64,000 nucleotides of DNA from Bradysia coprophila (lineage: Eukaryota > Arthropoda > Insecta > Diptera > Sciaridae): positions 1,240,001 to 1,304,000 of the forward strand of contig NW_023503373.1 in NCBI RefSeq assembly GCF_014529535.1, written 5' to 3'. The notes under the pieces were generated by a model. It was given only the letters and a program-made list of their open reading frames with translations, did no database searches and was not told the origin of the DNA. Shown one piece after another: positions 33,539 to 46,272 of this stretch; positions within the stretch are counted from its first letter, which is position 1; each line of letters opens with the position of its first letter. A program made the translations under genes and the position numbers.

Positions 33539-33897
33539 GAGCAATGGGCACTTTATATTTTTGTAGTCTACATTCAGGCGGAAAAATATTCGTTTTTTGA
33601 TGATTTCTTTGAACCAAAATCTTTTTTTGAAAAAGTAAAGCCAATAAAGTACGCAAAAATGTGTTACGTTGAATGGAAACCTGTGCAGATTACATAACTT
33701 TACACAATTTGCAAAGGTTTCTCCAAGTGTGATAAGTTATGACTCACAAATCAATTTTTCCATTCAAAGTAACCCATTTTTGGGGGCTTTAATGGTTTTA
33801 CTTTAAAAAAAAAAAGTTTTGGTTCAGAGAAATAATCAAAAAACGAATATTTTTCTGCCTAAATGTAGGCTACAAATTTGCAAATAATCCATTGCTC
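33539..33897. mobile_element. TTAA-flanked foldback element, copy 1 (piggyBac-like TSD)
   Basis: 359-bp element between TTAA tetranucleotides (33535-33538 and 33898-33901), with ends GAGCAATGG...CCATTGCTC. The arms stay complementary for about 140 bases with gaps, including GGCGGAAAAATATTCGTTTT against its partner with GGCAGAAAAATATTCGTTTT. TTAA target duplication is the piggyBac hallmark (family knowledge). There is no coding capacity. Confidence 0.7.
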
Positions 33898-34741
33898 TTA
33901 ATAGGAAGTTTCGATCAATTGTGAATTCTGTCTCATTCCAATTTTCATTTCTCCTTGGGTATGGGTCAGTATTTTCTTTCTCTAATTGTCGACGTTCTGA
34001 ATAAGTACAACTAAATTATGGAGGCGATTAGATGCCACTAATAACGGAAAATAATGTACATTAATTACAATTTCAATTCGATTACTATATAATTTATGTG
34101 ATTTGTAAGAGCAATGCTAAAAGTATAAATAAAAATCACTAAAATTACTGGTAAAATCTGAATTTAACTTAATAGTTGTACACAATTGCTTAAGTTTATC
34201 TTTCGCGGCTCGATATATCATCTCTACATTTTCCTATGAAATAATATCTTGAAGTTTTTGCTTGTTTCCTACATTATATACACATTGCATATCCATATAT
34301 ATCGAGTAAATAAAGCATTTTCCTTTTCTCATTTAGACTAAGAGTTACATAATTTAAGTTCTAATTTTGGTGAATAAAAATTGAATTTGAAAAGGGGGAT
34401 TTTTGTCATTCTTTTGGGATTTACACATCTAATTAAATTTTTCTTTTTTGATTTTAACAAAACAGTATTTTCTACTAAAACTTTGATTGTTTTTGTTTTT
34501 TCATTTTTTTTTTCGTTTTTTCCTCAATTAAACTTTGTTTTAATCCGTTGTATGTGTTGTCGTAGACCGAGACTATTTTAGCCTTCAGCACGGCCACTGT
34601 TCGAAACCAGTGCAATATTATTACCCAAACCAGTCATATCTGCTCTACGACTTTTGTGTTTGAGAGCTTGGAAGGCCGCAACGAGTGTTGGCCTAGCCAA
34701 TATGTCCGTGGTTTTAAATTCCACGTTGATTTAAAAATTAA

Positions 34742-35103
34742 GACCCTTCGCGAATTTGTATACTTATTTAGGCGGAAAAATATTCGTTTTTTGATGATTT
34801 CTGTGAACCAAAATCTTTCTTTGAAAAATTAAAACCATTAAAGCACACAAAAATGTGTTACTTTTAAAGCAAAAATTGGTTTGTGACCCACTTGGAGAGA
34901 CCTGTGCAGATTACATAAATTTGCACAATCTGCAAAGGTTTCTCCTAGTGGGATGAGTTATCACCCATAAGCCAATTTTTCCATTCAAAGTAACACATTT
35001 TTGCGTGCATGGTTTAAATTTTTGTGTCCAGAGAAATCATCAAAAAAACGGAATATTTTTCCGCCTAAATGTAGGCTACAAATTTGCGAAGGGCTCATTG
35101 CTC
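34742..35103. mobile_element. TTAA-flanked foldback element, copy 2
   Basis: 362-bp relative of the 33539 element, between TTAA at 34738-34741 and 35104-35107. It shares GGCGGAAAAATATTCGTTTT, ACCTGTGCAGATTACATAA and TTTTTCCATTCAAAGTAAC with copy 1. Its left end has lost a few bases relative to the right (AGACCCTTCGC against the partner GAGCAATGAGCCCTTCGC). Confidence 0.68.
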
Positions 35104-35134
35104 TTAACGTTTTTGCGATTTTTGTGTGCAACAA

Positions 35135-35259
35135 TAGTAGATTACATACTTGTGCGGAAAATCGAGTGTGGAGTCTGTATGCTGAGCCGAAGGTGAAGTC
35201 TACAACCACACGAGTCAAAACAACGATTTCCGCACAATTATGTAGTTTATTTTACCTCT
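35135..35259. repeat. Short foldback, arms around TTGTGCGGAAAATCG
   Basis: GTAGATTACATACTTGTGCG at about 35139 is inverted-complementary, with small gaps, to the segment ending at 35259 (CGATTTCCGCACAATTATGT). It abuts the TTAA element at 34742-35103, so insertions are packed end to end. Confidence 0.5.
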
Positions 35260-35307
35260 TAAGTGCGGCGAAAGTGAATTCAGTTATTTCCCTAATGTAT
35301 GATAAAA

Positions 35308-35382
35308 GGCTTTTTTAGCGAGTTTGATTCCAGAAATCGCCTCCGGCTAGTGCTGGAAACACCTCATTTGCTAAAAAAAAGC
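35308..35382. repeat. Dispersed hairpin repeat, relative at about 19587
   Basis: GGCTTTTTTAGCGAG pairs with the TTTGCTAAAAAAAAGCC end. The interior GATTCCAGAAATCGCCTCCG resembles the segment at 19587-19610. No flanking duplication was recognised. Confidence 0.5.
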
Positions 35383-35929
35383 CGTCCTTTCATCCAAAAT
35401 TTTATTTTTCAATTTCAATTGTCATTTGTGATCAATACCTTCAATTTCATGTCAATTTTCTACAATGTATGAGTGCTAAGATACTCAAAACTGGTAGAAC
35501 AAATGTTTTTCGAATTGAGTTAAGACTCAAACAGAAAATCGACTTCAAACCGTAAACGTACAAGGGGCTAATTCACACACTGCCTCTCAGCCTAATCGTT
35601 AATGCATGGAAATTGCACAATGAATCAAAATTCGAAAACATCAATTTATTCGTTGAATTTTTCACGCTAACACAGTGATGATCAAAAGATTATCGCACAT
35701 CAACGGATTAACAACTCGTCGCTTTCGATGTCAATTTAACGGATGTAACATTTAAAATTTGATTATTTTTTTTTCATTTTATAAAACATTCTAAATGCAA
35801 ATTTTCGCCTACCAAACTAGACAACAGAACATATGCTTCACTAACTTTGACAAAATTAAGACAAAAACCAACTTCTAACTGCAAATACTTAACATTTCGT
35901 TTCACTCATCATCTATACTCAATAGCTTT

Positions 35930-38900
35930 TTAATTTTGATTATTTATATTCCATTGAGCGAATTGCTCTTGCCATTGTGTGTTGGCGTTGCCCTGTAATG
36001 CAGATATTTAATTTCGGAAATTTTAATGTTACACACATTATAAACCTACCATATCGTTCCAGTCTTGTTGTAATCCCTTCGACTCCTCAAAGTCTAAAAT
36101 TGAATGGAAAATTGAGTTGAAATTATTTATATGGCCGGGTTGTGTTGGTTCAATGGTTCAACTATTCAAGGTGGATAAACATTTAGTTTTTTGTTATATT
36201 AATACGAATAAATGCAAACAATTAGATCAGAAAATGAAATGTTTTGGTGAGTGAAAATGAATTCGTTTTACATCGGACTTAATGTAAAGTGTGCAAGTTT
36301 GGTTCATTTCAACGGTAAATCTGTCGGGTTTATTAGTGCAAATCAAAATGTTTGTTTGTTGGAGGAAGTGTTCACTGGAATTTGAACAATTTCATAAGTT
36401 TTTGTAAATTAGCTTGTAAAAGTAGGACTTTCTCACTACAATTTTCGATTTTTATAGCGAGCTAGGCTGCCTAATTCATAAGCAAGTAGACTAACATTCA
36501 TGATTTTTTCGAAAAAGTGGTGTCATCGCATCGCCTATTATTTAGGAGACTAATTATCTCTTAAATTTATATAGCATCACAGCCGGTCCAGGTCCAGGTC
36601 GTAAAAAAGGGCTCCGTGCGCCTTAAGTTCTTTAAGATTTTTCTTTGTTACATGTTGTTTGCCACGAAAAGTTGTGGAACAAAAATTTTTTCCGGAAAAT
36701 AGAAAATCGTTTTTCCGGCCGGAAAATCCATTCATATGAAAACCTTCAAAGTCGAATATTTCCGAAAATACAATGTTTTTTTGAAAAATTTCTTCTGTTC
36801 TGGAAAGTATGGCTCATTACCGATATTTCATGGAAGAACTTTTTTTTAGAATAGTTGAAATGGAGTCGTTATTAGGGTTCACCTAAAAAGTGTCCTGAAA
36901 AATTCATCAACTTTGAAGCCATTTTCCCTGGCCATTTCGAATCTATTTTTCATAAAAGTGGTGTCATTCGAAAGCTACATTCAAGTACTTCCGATTTCAG
37001 CCGGCCGGGCATGATCCATGTTCGGGAGCCTGAGATATGACCTGGGAAAGTCATGTGTGTCCATATAAGGATTTTTCAAGTTTTTTCTAGATCAATAAAA
37101 GATAGGTAGCTATAATTTGGGATACCAATTTCAGTGTTTCTTATACATACAACTCGTCACTACTTCCCCTCTCCTTGATTTCGGTTCAAGGATTATGGGA
37201 AGTTCCATATTTGGGATGTTATTGATGGTTTTCCCTATGAAAATACTTATTTACTTTACGAAAGCATTTTCGTGTGACATAACTGTTATATTGGTCCCGT
37301 TCCAGGATGAAATAATTTTTGTTACTGTTTATGGAGTAACCCATCCAAAATAATGTCGAATCCTTACGTTTCTAGCTCTTCTTTGTTCTAGACACTAGAC
37401 ATTTCTCACGTTTTTGACAATTTTTTCGGCTAACATTTGGACGCACAAGGCGCACAAGTACCTGGACTAGCAGACTGTTCAGAAGAACATTTTCGTTGCA
37501 AGCGAGATTTGTTCTAGACCTAAAACAAGTGACCGAGCAGGGTCTTGATGGTGGGTAAGGTTTTTACAATGGAATCTCTCATGTTCGTTTGGGCTGAAAA
37601 TTGCACAGATTGTGAAGAGCACGAGATCCTTTAAGGATCCGAAGAAATTTTTTACAAATTTTGGGGCCACCATACGAACCTAGAAGACTCACCAAAGATT
37701 ACCGAAAATTTTCCGAATTTAATTCAATTAATTTTTCGGTAAATTTCAATAAGCAAATGTCATAAATTCGGTGACAAACTTAGTAATAATAGGCCCTGTG
37801 ACGGAGTTTCTACTCCTCTATTCGTAAATAATTGATTTGGCTAAAGAGTATCGAATCAGGAATGCTGAATCGTACTAAGATGAACACAATGCCTTTCATA
37901 TCACCTTGACAAATCAGGAAATCATTTTGAATGAGCGTCCCAACATTTTCCAACTTTTATGTACACAAGAAAAGAATTTTTCCAAAAAACAGAGATCGTC
38001 GATGAGTCATGCATCCATTTTACATAAAGTATGTTCAACTCACCTATTTGTTTCCGCACATTGTTCGAAGTTTCTTCGTCCGATTCTCCTGAAAAAAGAC
38101 ATTCAACATTCCACTAAAAATATTTTACAAAATTAATAAAATTGTAAATATCGTAAATGGACTGGACAGACAAAAAAATTGTGTAGGAAAACATAGAAAC
38201 GACGCAGAGAAATATTACACCGAAAGTTGGAAAAAAAATTTAAATTATGAAAAAAGTGCGAGGAAAAATATAGGAAATGTGAAAACATAGAATCGTAGAC
38301 TAACCGGAATTAAGTTCTCTGACCAGCGTTGACATTGCGGATGTAACTGAATCGGCAGCAAAATGCAGGTCACCTCGTCCTCTCACACTTCCATCTAGTG
38401 ACCAAAAGAAAGATTAAATTCCATTATTCCACAGAGACAATCCTGCAAACACTTACTTTGAGGAGCAAAGCCACCACTGGTTTGATCAGAATGATTACTA
38501 GTTCCCTGTGAAATTTGTCCCGAATGTGGTGGCATTTGGTTTCTAATCTGTTGTTGTTGTTGGGGTCCTGAAACGGAGATAACATTACCACCGATCAATC
38601 ATTGGTAGATTGGTTTGATTATACCTTGCGGCATTGGAGGACTTTTTCCGGAACGAGGACTAGAATTCGGTGTTGATCGGGGACTTGATGTCTGTTGACT
38701 TTTGAGCATGCGCATCAGACCTTCTAATTGCACCATTAATTGTCGTCTCGAGTCTTGCAAAGCACCCAAGTGTCCCTAGAAATCGACACCAATTATCATT
38801 TTTGCTTGCCTGACACGCTGCTTTATCATTCATACCTCCAATTCACCCTTTCGTTGTCTTAATGCACGCAGTTCATTCATTAACGCTGGACTTTCTTGAT

Positions 38901-40696
38901 TCAATTGTTCTGCTTCTTGTTGCCGTCTCAAACGCGCAATTTCTCTCATAATCTCCTTGTTCTTTGATTCTAGTTGGGCTATCAGTTGACGCTGAGCCTG
39001 TGAATTGTCTGGTGCCAGGGAAGCATTTTCGGATGATGACGCTGGAGTTCGACTCTCTTGAGCCAAGCGTGCAGCATATCGAGCAATTAAACGGTGTTCT
39101 TCATCGTTGGAAGTGCTAGCTCGATTTAGTGAAGCGCCTGCACTGTCTAATGAACGGCCGGTTGCTCGCGAATCCAGTGTACTACTTCGGTCGAATGGTG
39201 CTAGCAATCCCGATTCGAATCCGTTATGCGATGGAAGTGGAGACGGAGGAACAATATGCGATAGGTTTAATGTCTTTTCTGGCTGCTCTGGAAACCTAGG
39301 AAGCACATGGTTCGACTTCTCTGGTACGCATCGAAAACTCTTGCGTAACGAATGTCCGATTTGTTTGGTTGGTGATTTATAACTCGTATATTCCTTCACT
39401 TCGTGATCATTCTGATGGCTGAGTGAAACTCGTCCGTGCCAGAAACACTCTTGACATAATTGGTAAGAATTGCAACGCGTACAACGGTAACGGAAACCTG
39501 AGAAATTTTCTTTGTGGCATACAGAGCATATAATTGGATGGACTATCGATTCAACGGTTGCCAGCCGTTGTAACAGAGGAAGCCAGACCAAATTTGGAGG
39601 TCCTGGTTCATTCACTAGAACACCGATGAAATCATTTACGGTTACACGTGAGTCCAACGAAAACATTTCACTCTCCAGTCCGTCTTTGTAATGGAAAGTC
39701 GGCGATTCATATACAGCAGCCGGAAGTGCCAGAATTTCTCGTAGAAACTCACAGAGCTTCCATTGTACAAGTTGACCGGCACCATCGGAAATTTGGGAGA
39801 ATATGTCTGCAGGATGATTTGGGTTACTCTTTTTCTGCTATCTTTCAATGGAATGAAGGAAGGAAACTTACACCTTAGTTTATCTACAAGTTTACCGGAA
39901 CACATAATTGCCAATGCTACTTTGATGGAGAACACACGAATTTTGCCAGAATTGTCATTCGAATAAGCAGATATCAGCCAATTTAATAAAAGTCCAGCTT
40001 TAGAATCGACAGGAACCTGAAAGAAAAAGTGGTTTAGAAGAGTCGACTAAACAGCGGTGAATGCAGCAACGTAACAAAAAAGGCTGGTGCATTGAACAAG
40101 TGAAAACAATTAACATGTTGCCGGTTATTGTGACTTGTCAACTTTAGACACACCGGAAAGTGCTAAGAGAGTCGAGGAATAACTCCAAATAAATTTCTAA
40201 AAATCAAAAATTTGACTTTTGATTTTTAGAAATTTATTTTCGGCGTGCCTAAAGTGCCTGCTAGAGCATTATCCCCTGCGTGTTAATAATCTGTGACGAA
40301 TGTGGCATTAAAACAATTTTCACCCAAGCAGTTATGAGGTGAATGCAAATGTTTAACTTACTTGATCTCTTGTCGGAAGACGTTTGTTTAAATTGTGGTA
40401 TAATGACGACACCAACGTTTCCAGTCGTGCCACGCTAACTTCACTTTGCGGTTCGAGCGTATTCAGACCATTCTCCCGGAATGCCTCGATGACGTTCCAT
40501 ATGTCGACAAGGTGAACTAGAGCATTTGTACCGTGAGATAAATTTTTCGTTGATTTGCCTAAAGCTAGAACTTACGATTTGTCGATTTTTGAATGTACCG
40601 CAATTTTGATGCGGTTCTGTACGATGCAAACCTTATTGCGTCAAACGACTGTAGTCTGAGGTCCTGCAAAATGGCCACCCGAGGTTCCACCTCCAT
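35930..40696 (-). CDS. Dyb: Dystrobrevin
   Basis: Dystrobrevin is the cytoplasmic scaffold of the dystrophin complex, pairing with dystrophin through coiled coils and binding syntrophin. Ten coding exons (minus): 40576-40696, 40362-40516, 39872-40016, 38836-39806, 38625-38775, 38457-38567, 38305-38394, 38044-38088, 36050-36093, 35930-35992. All are GT-AG and in frame: 631 residues. Domains: EF-hand-like region with [19 protein letters not shown] and [16 protein letters not shown] (residues 25-60), then [23 protein letters not shown] and [20 protein letters not shown]. The ZZ zinc finger (about 231-280) has CSVC, RCTRC, CQEC and two His. Paired coiled coils include [20 protein letters not shown] and [15 protein letters not shown] (about 414-490). 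A Ser/Pro- and Gln-rich linker follows, then [14 protein letters not shown] and the end [16 protein letters not shown]. The exon 3 donor is placed after AGGT to restore TyrIlePheSer. The ATG immediately follows a splice acceptor, so a noncoding first exon lies upstream. Confidence 0.95.
36094..38043. other. Dyb: Large last-but-one intron of dystrobrevin
   Basis: A 1.95-kb intron, much larger than the others in this gene. It holds AT-rich sequence, a CCGGCCGGAAAA-type block near 36690-36730 and a GC-richer block near 36960-37080. It has no recognised coding segment, so it may have expanded by repeat insertion. Confidence 0.6.
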
Positions 40697-40904
40697 CTGG
40701 AAAATACCAAGAAATGTTTTGTGAACAAAATGGAAGGTGTCTCAATTAAGGAAACATTTAGCTACGGTCATTATAATGGTTGTGTTCTAATTGATAAACG
40801 CTGAAGCATCCACACAAAAAGTTATTGTCAATGAAAATCCATAAACATTGACTTGACTCTACAACAACTCTAAAAATAGTAGGTCGATTCCAAATTAAAT
40901 TCTA

Positions 40905-41337
40905 CAATAGTATGTTGTGTTACAAGTATTGTAATGTTGATTTTTTCAGCACTAGACCCAAGTTTTCCTTACGAGCGGAGCGAGTAAGGAAAATTGGGTC
41001 GTGTGCTGAAAAAATCTCATTACAATACGTGTAACACATCATGCTTTGTGCCAACCGAGAATTGAAATAGACAAATGCACAAAAATTCAGAATTTTCATT
41101 GTAAACAATCACTCTTCGAATTTGATCGATCACGTTGCTTTGCATTTTTTTAAAACGAATGCTGTAATAACTCATACGAATTTCATTTCAACACTGGTTT
41201 GAGTGTTGTAATAAGCCATGAAAACGGGTGTTGTAATTTTGGACATTTCAATCTAGTTATCGATATTGAAATCCGTCGTATTTCAATTCTCGGTGGCACA
41301 AATCAATTTTCAATTGATTTCACACACCATGCTAAAA
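40905..41337. repeat. Foldback complex with nested hairpin 40916-41038
   Basis: The inner hairpin arms at 40916-40975 and 40980-41038 share TGTGTTACAAGTATTGTAAT / TGTGTTACACGTATTGTAAT and GATTTTTTCAGCAC. The loop is the near-palindrome CTTACGAGCGGAGCGAGTAA. Further out, GCCAACCGAGAATTGAAATA (about 41044) is inverted against TATTTCAATTCTCGGTGGC (about 41278), and weak ends AGTATGTTGTGT / AGCATGGTGTGT close the unit. It may be one element with two hairpins. The outer ends are tentative. Confidence 0.6.
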
Positions 41338-42450
41338 GTCACTGATCGAAATAAATTTTATTAATTCTCGTTGAACATTTATTAAAAACAATTTGGGAAG
41401 ATTTTAAAATAGTTTTTTTTTCCTTCGTCTCGTTTTTAATTTATAGTTTCCCAAACACATCAATTAAAACGGCAATGAAAAATCCAAAATGCAAAAGAGA
41501 AAATTCTAAATAAAAATTTGCGTTTAAAAGAAACACATCCAATTTTTCAATCGCATGGCAAAATAACCGTTCGAAAAAAATTAATTTTAAAAATTTAACA
41601 ATTTCGCTGATGGCTGACTGCCGTCACTTGGCTTCCATAAATACATTAATGTTAATATGTCTGAAATGTTGGAGCGAAAGAGATGCACAGACAAATGAAA
41701 AATGTTCACGAAAAATGTCCATCGTTGATATGGAATTAGTAATATAATTACAAAGAAAAATCTATTTCAAATCGTTTTGACAAACAAGTCAACATAAACT
41801 TTAATATTTTATGGTTGATCGTTGGTGGCACAAAGTGATTCCACACACACACACACACAAATAATAATAAATTAAGAGCCATTTCACAAGAACATATCGC
41901 GATATACGTAACATCTTAATTCGAAGCAAAGATTATGCCACAATAGACAGTAACTACATGTTAAACATAATCCATCTGAAGACAGGTTCACACACCGTAT
42001 CAAAGCTGAAGAAATTAATTTGACAATCAAAGGATCAATGTTATGTAAAACATCAACTTAACAAAAATATACAAACAGAGGTCCAGGGCGTTATCACTCA
42101 AGGACATGTATTTTCTCTGGGCTTTGTTGTTTTAAACTCAGTACAAACTGGGAAACTGTCTCATTTATTACAACGTTCAACGTCGGCCGGATAAGAAAAC
42201 TTTGGGGTTTTAGAGATATGTTTAAAAACATTCGGAGGGTAAGGGTTTTCTAAGAGAAAATGGTTATCGAACGGTTCGAAAATCAATTTTACCACTCAAC
42301 ATCTACCATCACTTTGACTGAAATTGGGCATGTGTTACAAGTGAAAGAAAAATTAGAGAAACTAATTTCTATTAGAAGAAATTCGGTTTAATTCTTTCAG
42401 TAAAATGGGTAGAGCGAACCCCTGACGCAAAAACACAAAAAACCCTTTTA
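41338..42450. other. Intergenic; CA microsatellite
   Basis: No gene recognised. A short (CA)n run at 41845-41862 runs into an AAT repeat (41863-41874). Confidence 0.5.
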
Positions 42451-42894
42451 GATTTTTTTGAAAGTGGACCAGTAGAGCTGGGTTAAGCCTCTATCAGGGC
42501 AACCACTGATCTGTACAACAACAGTCACCAGGTACAAAATATCACCTAATAAAGCTCATCAAAATTTCCGGCCTTTGACTGATACATACTTTTTGTTATT
42601 TTTGAATAGTGCTTGAGTACACATTTGACATCTGTCTTTGCCCCGGGTCTCCTGGACAGTACCTATTCAACGAGCCGCCACACATGTGTGTCCATTGTCT
42701 GTAGCGGCAGTAAATCACGTATAAAAACACCCTTTTTTCGACTTTTGCACCTTCACCACCAGCAAAGACGCAAACATGAAAATTAAACGACTGCGGTTTT
42801 GGGCTGTTGGGACCAAGGGCTATCTGGGCATATGAACAAACCGTCGCAAAAAAATAGCTCCGACGGAGCCTGGTCTACTTTCAAAAAAAAAATC
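42451..42894. mobile_element. Possible inverted-repeat element
   Basis: GATTTTTTTGAAAGTGGACC at 42451 is matched in reverse complement at 42870-42894 (CTGGTCTACTTTC followed by an A-run). The interior is less AT-rich than the flanks and includes GTCTCCTGGACAGTACC and a short hairpin CCGTCGC...GCTCCGACGG. No duplication was found, and the arms are short and T-rich, so this is a tentative call. Confidence 0.4.
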
Positions 42895-45803
42895 CCTCTT
42901 ACTCACTTGTCACTATTGGCTTCAACAACAAAACAAATCTACCAGTCTTACACAAATGCACTCTAAAACTCACATCGAAAAAAGAATGCCATTCATCATC
43001 AATATCTCCCATTTGAATGTATAGGGCAATACTTTTCGATAAGACAAGCTTCCAGCCGAAAGAAATGTGAAAAGAAACCTTATTTTACAGCAAAACTATG
43101 TAATGTAAAACTGAATATGGCAAAAACACACATTTCCAGTTAGTTTTTGTATTATAAAATCACTGCTCATTAATCAGCAGCTCAAATAACATAACAGAAA
43201 GAAGTTTAGAGTATATATAGATAGGGCATTCATGTGCTCGTTTGCGAATGAATCGACCAACAAATAGATACAAACAGAGATACCAATAATATATGGTGTT
43301 AAGTGAATTCACTTTATAAATGTTAATTGAACAGCACGTCTGTCGTTGTATTTCATGTCTTCATGAATTAAAACTTTAATAAGATAGATATTATGGACTG
43401 GTAATTGATTTTCCATTGTTCCGTTCGAAATGCCGTATCGAACGACAAGACACTATCTGTTAATCCAAGGTGGTATTTCTCATACGTATAAGGCGGAAGG
43501 TGTCGAGAGAAAAAAAATTGAACAGGTGTCTTATGTAGCTACGTTAACATTCAATGTTTGAGTTAAAAGGAAAACGAATTGTGTGCAGAATGTGTCTGAG
43601 GTCTCAGCACTGTGTGAACGAAGATAAACTATGTACCGGTGACGCTCCTCGGAATGACAAATGATGTGATATCTATAACGAATTTTCGTATTACTTTCTG
43701 TCGAAGACTTTTTTTTTGTATTTTAAATATTCATTGAAAAATTGATATGCTCAATTGTAAATGTTGTTTGGGTGTACATTTATCGATGCATTGCAGCGAT
43801 ACAAATCATCTCACTCTCGATGCAAATATGCAGACGCGGTGAATTGTTAAATTATACGAATTCATTCTCTGTCTTCGACAATACCACTTACAATTGAAAC
43901 AATTTGTGTACAACAGCCGCACTTGAAATCTAACAGAATAATCCTGCAATTGTGGCTATGTGTCAACTTTAAAATATATTATGTGGCAGCAAGTTGAGCA
44001 TTGAATTGTAGAATTTACAAAATTCTTGAACATTCACTGATAAATGGGAAAAGTTTCCACGAAGAACTTTCTTTTTCGATTTTCTTTTCGTCTTGTAAAA
44101 ATTATGACCAAGATGCTTTCGGTTTGAATGTGATAGCGTAAAGAATAAATTCATTGAAACAGTCGAATGCATTGGGTATGGGTATTATACACAGGTTAAA
44201 GACTCGCAAAAGTACTGTAATGCACGTAATCTTCATCAGTGTAAAAACAATAACAATATTATTGTCAGTTAGGCAGACGATTTGCAAAGGCATTGTGACT
44301 TGTCTTACAAGCAACAATATAGCGACTGCACGTACTTATATTGCTTATATAAGTTTAGATACATTTTTTTTAAATACTTCATTTACTATGAACATTAAAA
44401 TAAATGGAAACTTCATACTATTGTGTCAGTTTCATTTTTCACATTTTCTTGTAAAGTTTTTTTCTTCTATGTTACGTTCAGTATTATGCTGCAGTTTTTT
44501 GAACAAAAATGAATGCTTTATGCCACGGGTTGCCTACATACCCACACACGACATACCGTATAATGTCACCCATATGCGGTGTGTGTGCATGCATTTTATA
44601 CAAAATGTGGCTGAATATTAATGCAACTATCTTTGCCTGTTACGAGTTTTTTCATTTTTTTTTTAAATTATGCACTTTGCAAGTGCCCTAGAAAATATAG
44701 ACAAATTTGTAGTGGAGAGAGTGCATTGTTGTTTGCCACTTTTTACCTTCTGAAGTAACGTAAATCTTTCGGAGACACGGTACGTTTCGTCTCAGTATTT
44801 TGATAACGTAACGAATAACAATTCGTGTAACTTTATTATCATAGTCAAGTGGAGCGTACACCAGCACAATGTGACTAACAACAGTATATCATACTAATAT
44901 CTCGACCTAGTAATTTCGGAGATTTTGCTAAAACTTTTACGAACTTTACGAACTTAAAATTACCAATAATTATTCATGAGCACAGCTTCCCAAAATTCAC
45001 ATTCACGGAATAGTTGATCTGAAAACTATAATAACTTCTCAACATTTTATTAACGAAAGTGGAGACCGTCTTATTGCTTCGTAAAATATGCTTTCAAAAA
45101 AGAAAGAACATCCAATAAAGTTTTGCTGCCATCATTCTTGGAAGGCAATATAATGCGGACATTATCACATAATTTTTTTGTATGTGGGTTCGAAATTGGG
45201 TCATTCGGAATATTAAAATATTTTTATCCGTCTATCTAATGCTCAATAAAATGCATTCCAACAAAAGGTCAAGGCAATTTTAATGGATGCACCGAAACAT
45301 TAATTCATGAAAGGGATTTTTCCGATTTTTCTTTCTGTCGCTTCTATCAAATTGATCAAGAGAATAAAACGTAAAAAATGCCAAGAATAATACGAATTTT
45401 TATGACGTCTGTTTTTATTCGCTATAAAAAAAAAACTATTTCAGTGGGAATTGTGCCAGACGTGGCAAGAAGCTAAAAGAGAACAAGGTCAATATATTAT
45501 AATTCACTTGATTCATCGCATTGGAAACGTATTAAAAGGGAATAAATTATGGGGATACTTTTGTCTATGTATGCTATTTGTTGTTGTTATGTAAATCATT
45601 GATGTGTTCTAGCTGCAATAAACATTCTCATCGATGCTTACTCCTACAATTGCTATGAATCATTGGAAATATATTTGATTCATACGACTGGTTCCGCTTG
45701 AAGAACTTGATGCAGTGAATCTATTATGTTCTTGTTTGAGGAATATTACATTGATGTTTTATGGGTTCGTTCTTAGGTGTTGTGAATACATTACTTGAGA
45801 CTA
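42895..45803. other. Intergenic, no gene recognised
   Basis: About 2.9 kb of AT-rich DNA. The longest ORF, 155 codons at 44154-44621 (+), is rich in Ile, Phe, Thr and Cys, has no motif, and overlaps opposing ORFs; I treat it as chance. No delimited repeat was found. Confidence 0.45.
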
Positions 45804-46272
45804 CACGGTGCGCCTTAACCAACTTTAAATAGAAGTGTCGGATAACAAAAAAATTTCTTTTGTAATATTGACGAGGGACGAGTAAGTAATTCATTTATTG
45901 ATAAATTAGCTCGAACCGCTGGGAGATTTTTGAGGTCGGAATGCAATGACTCCTCCTCATTTGAGGTCTAAGCTTTGCAATGATTTTTTGACTTTCCAAG
46001 GCCACTGCTCTGCAACCAGGTGGAGTAGAGTAACTATTTTTATACGAACGCTCTTGCAATTAGTCACTCTACTAATCACAATGTAAATTGGGACGCTAGG
46101 CGACTCGACGGACCATGGGTGGTCATGAGGAGTCATTGCACCTCAAAAATCTCCCAGCGGTTCGAGCTAATTTATGAATAAATGAATTACTAACTCACCC
46201 CTCGTCGATATTACAAAAGAAAATTTTTTGTTATCCGACACTTCTATTTAAAGTTGGTTTAGGCGCACCGTG
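45804..46272. mobile_element. 469-bp element with about 150-bp inverted repeats (Transib/Chapaev-like ends)
   Basis: The ends read CACGGTGCGCC...GGCGCACCGTG. The arms are near-perfect inverted repeats of about 130-150 bases, sharing ACCAACTTTAAATAGAAGTG, TTAGCTCGAACCGCTGGGAG and ATTTTTGAGGT. Flanking 5-mers GACTA (45799-45803) and GACTT (46273-46277) match at 4 of 5. CAC-starting termini with 5-bp duplications are seen in Transib elements, relatives of RAG1 (family knowledge); the heptamer here is CACGGTG, not the usual CACWATG. Only the ends are seen, with no transposase. Confidence 0.65.

Noticed and set aside
34590..34625. tRNA-like T-arm CACTG TTCGAAAC CAGTG
   Set aside because: The loop is eight bases and no cloverleaf can be built around it.
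44154..44621. 155-codon plus-strand ORF
   Set aside because: Composition is typical of translated AT-rich DNA, no motif or domain is visible, and opposing ORFs overlap it.
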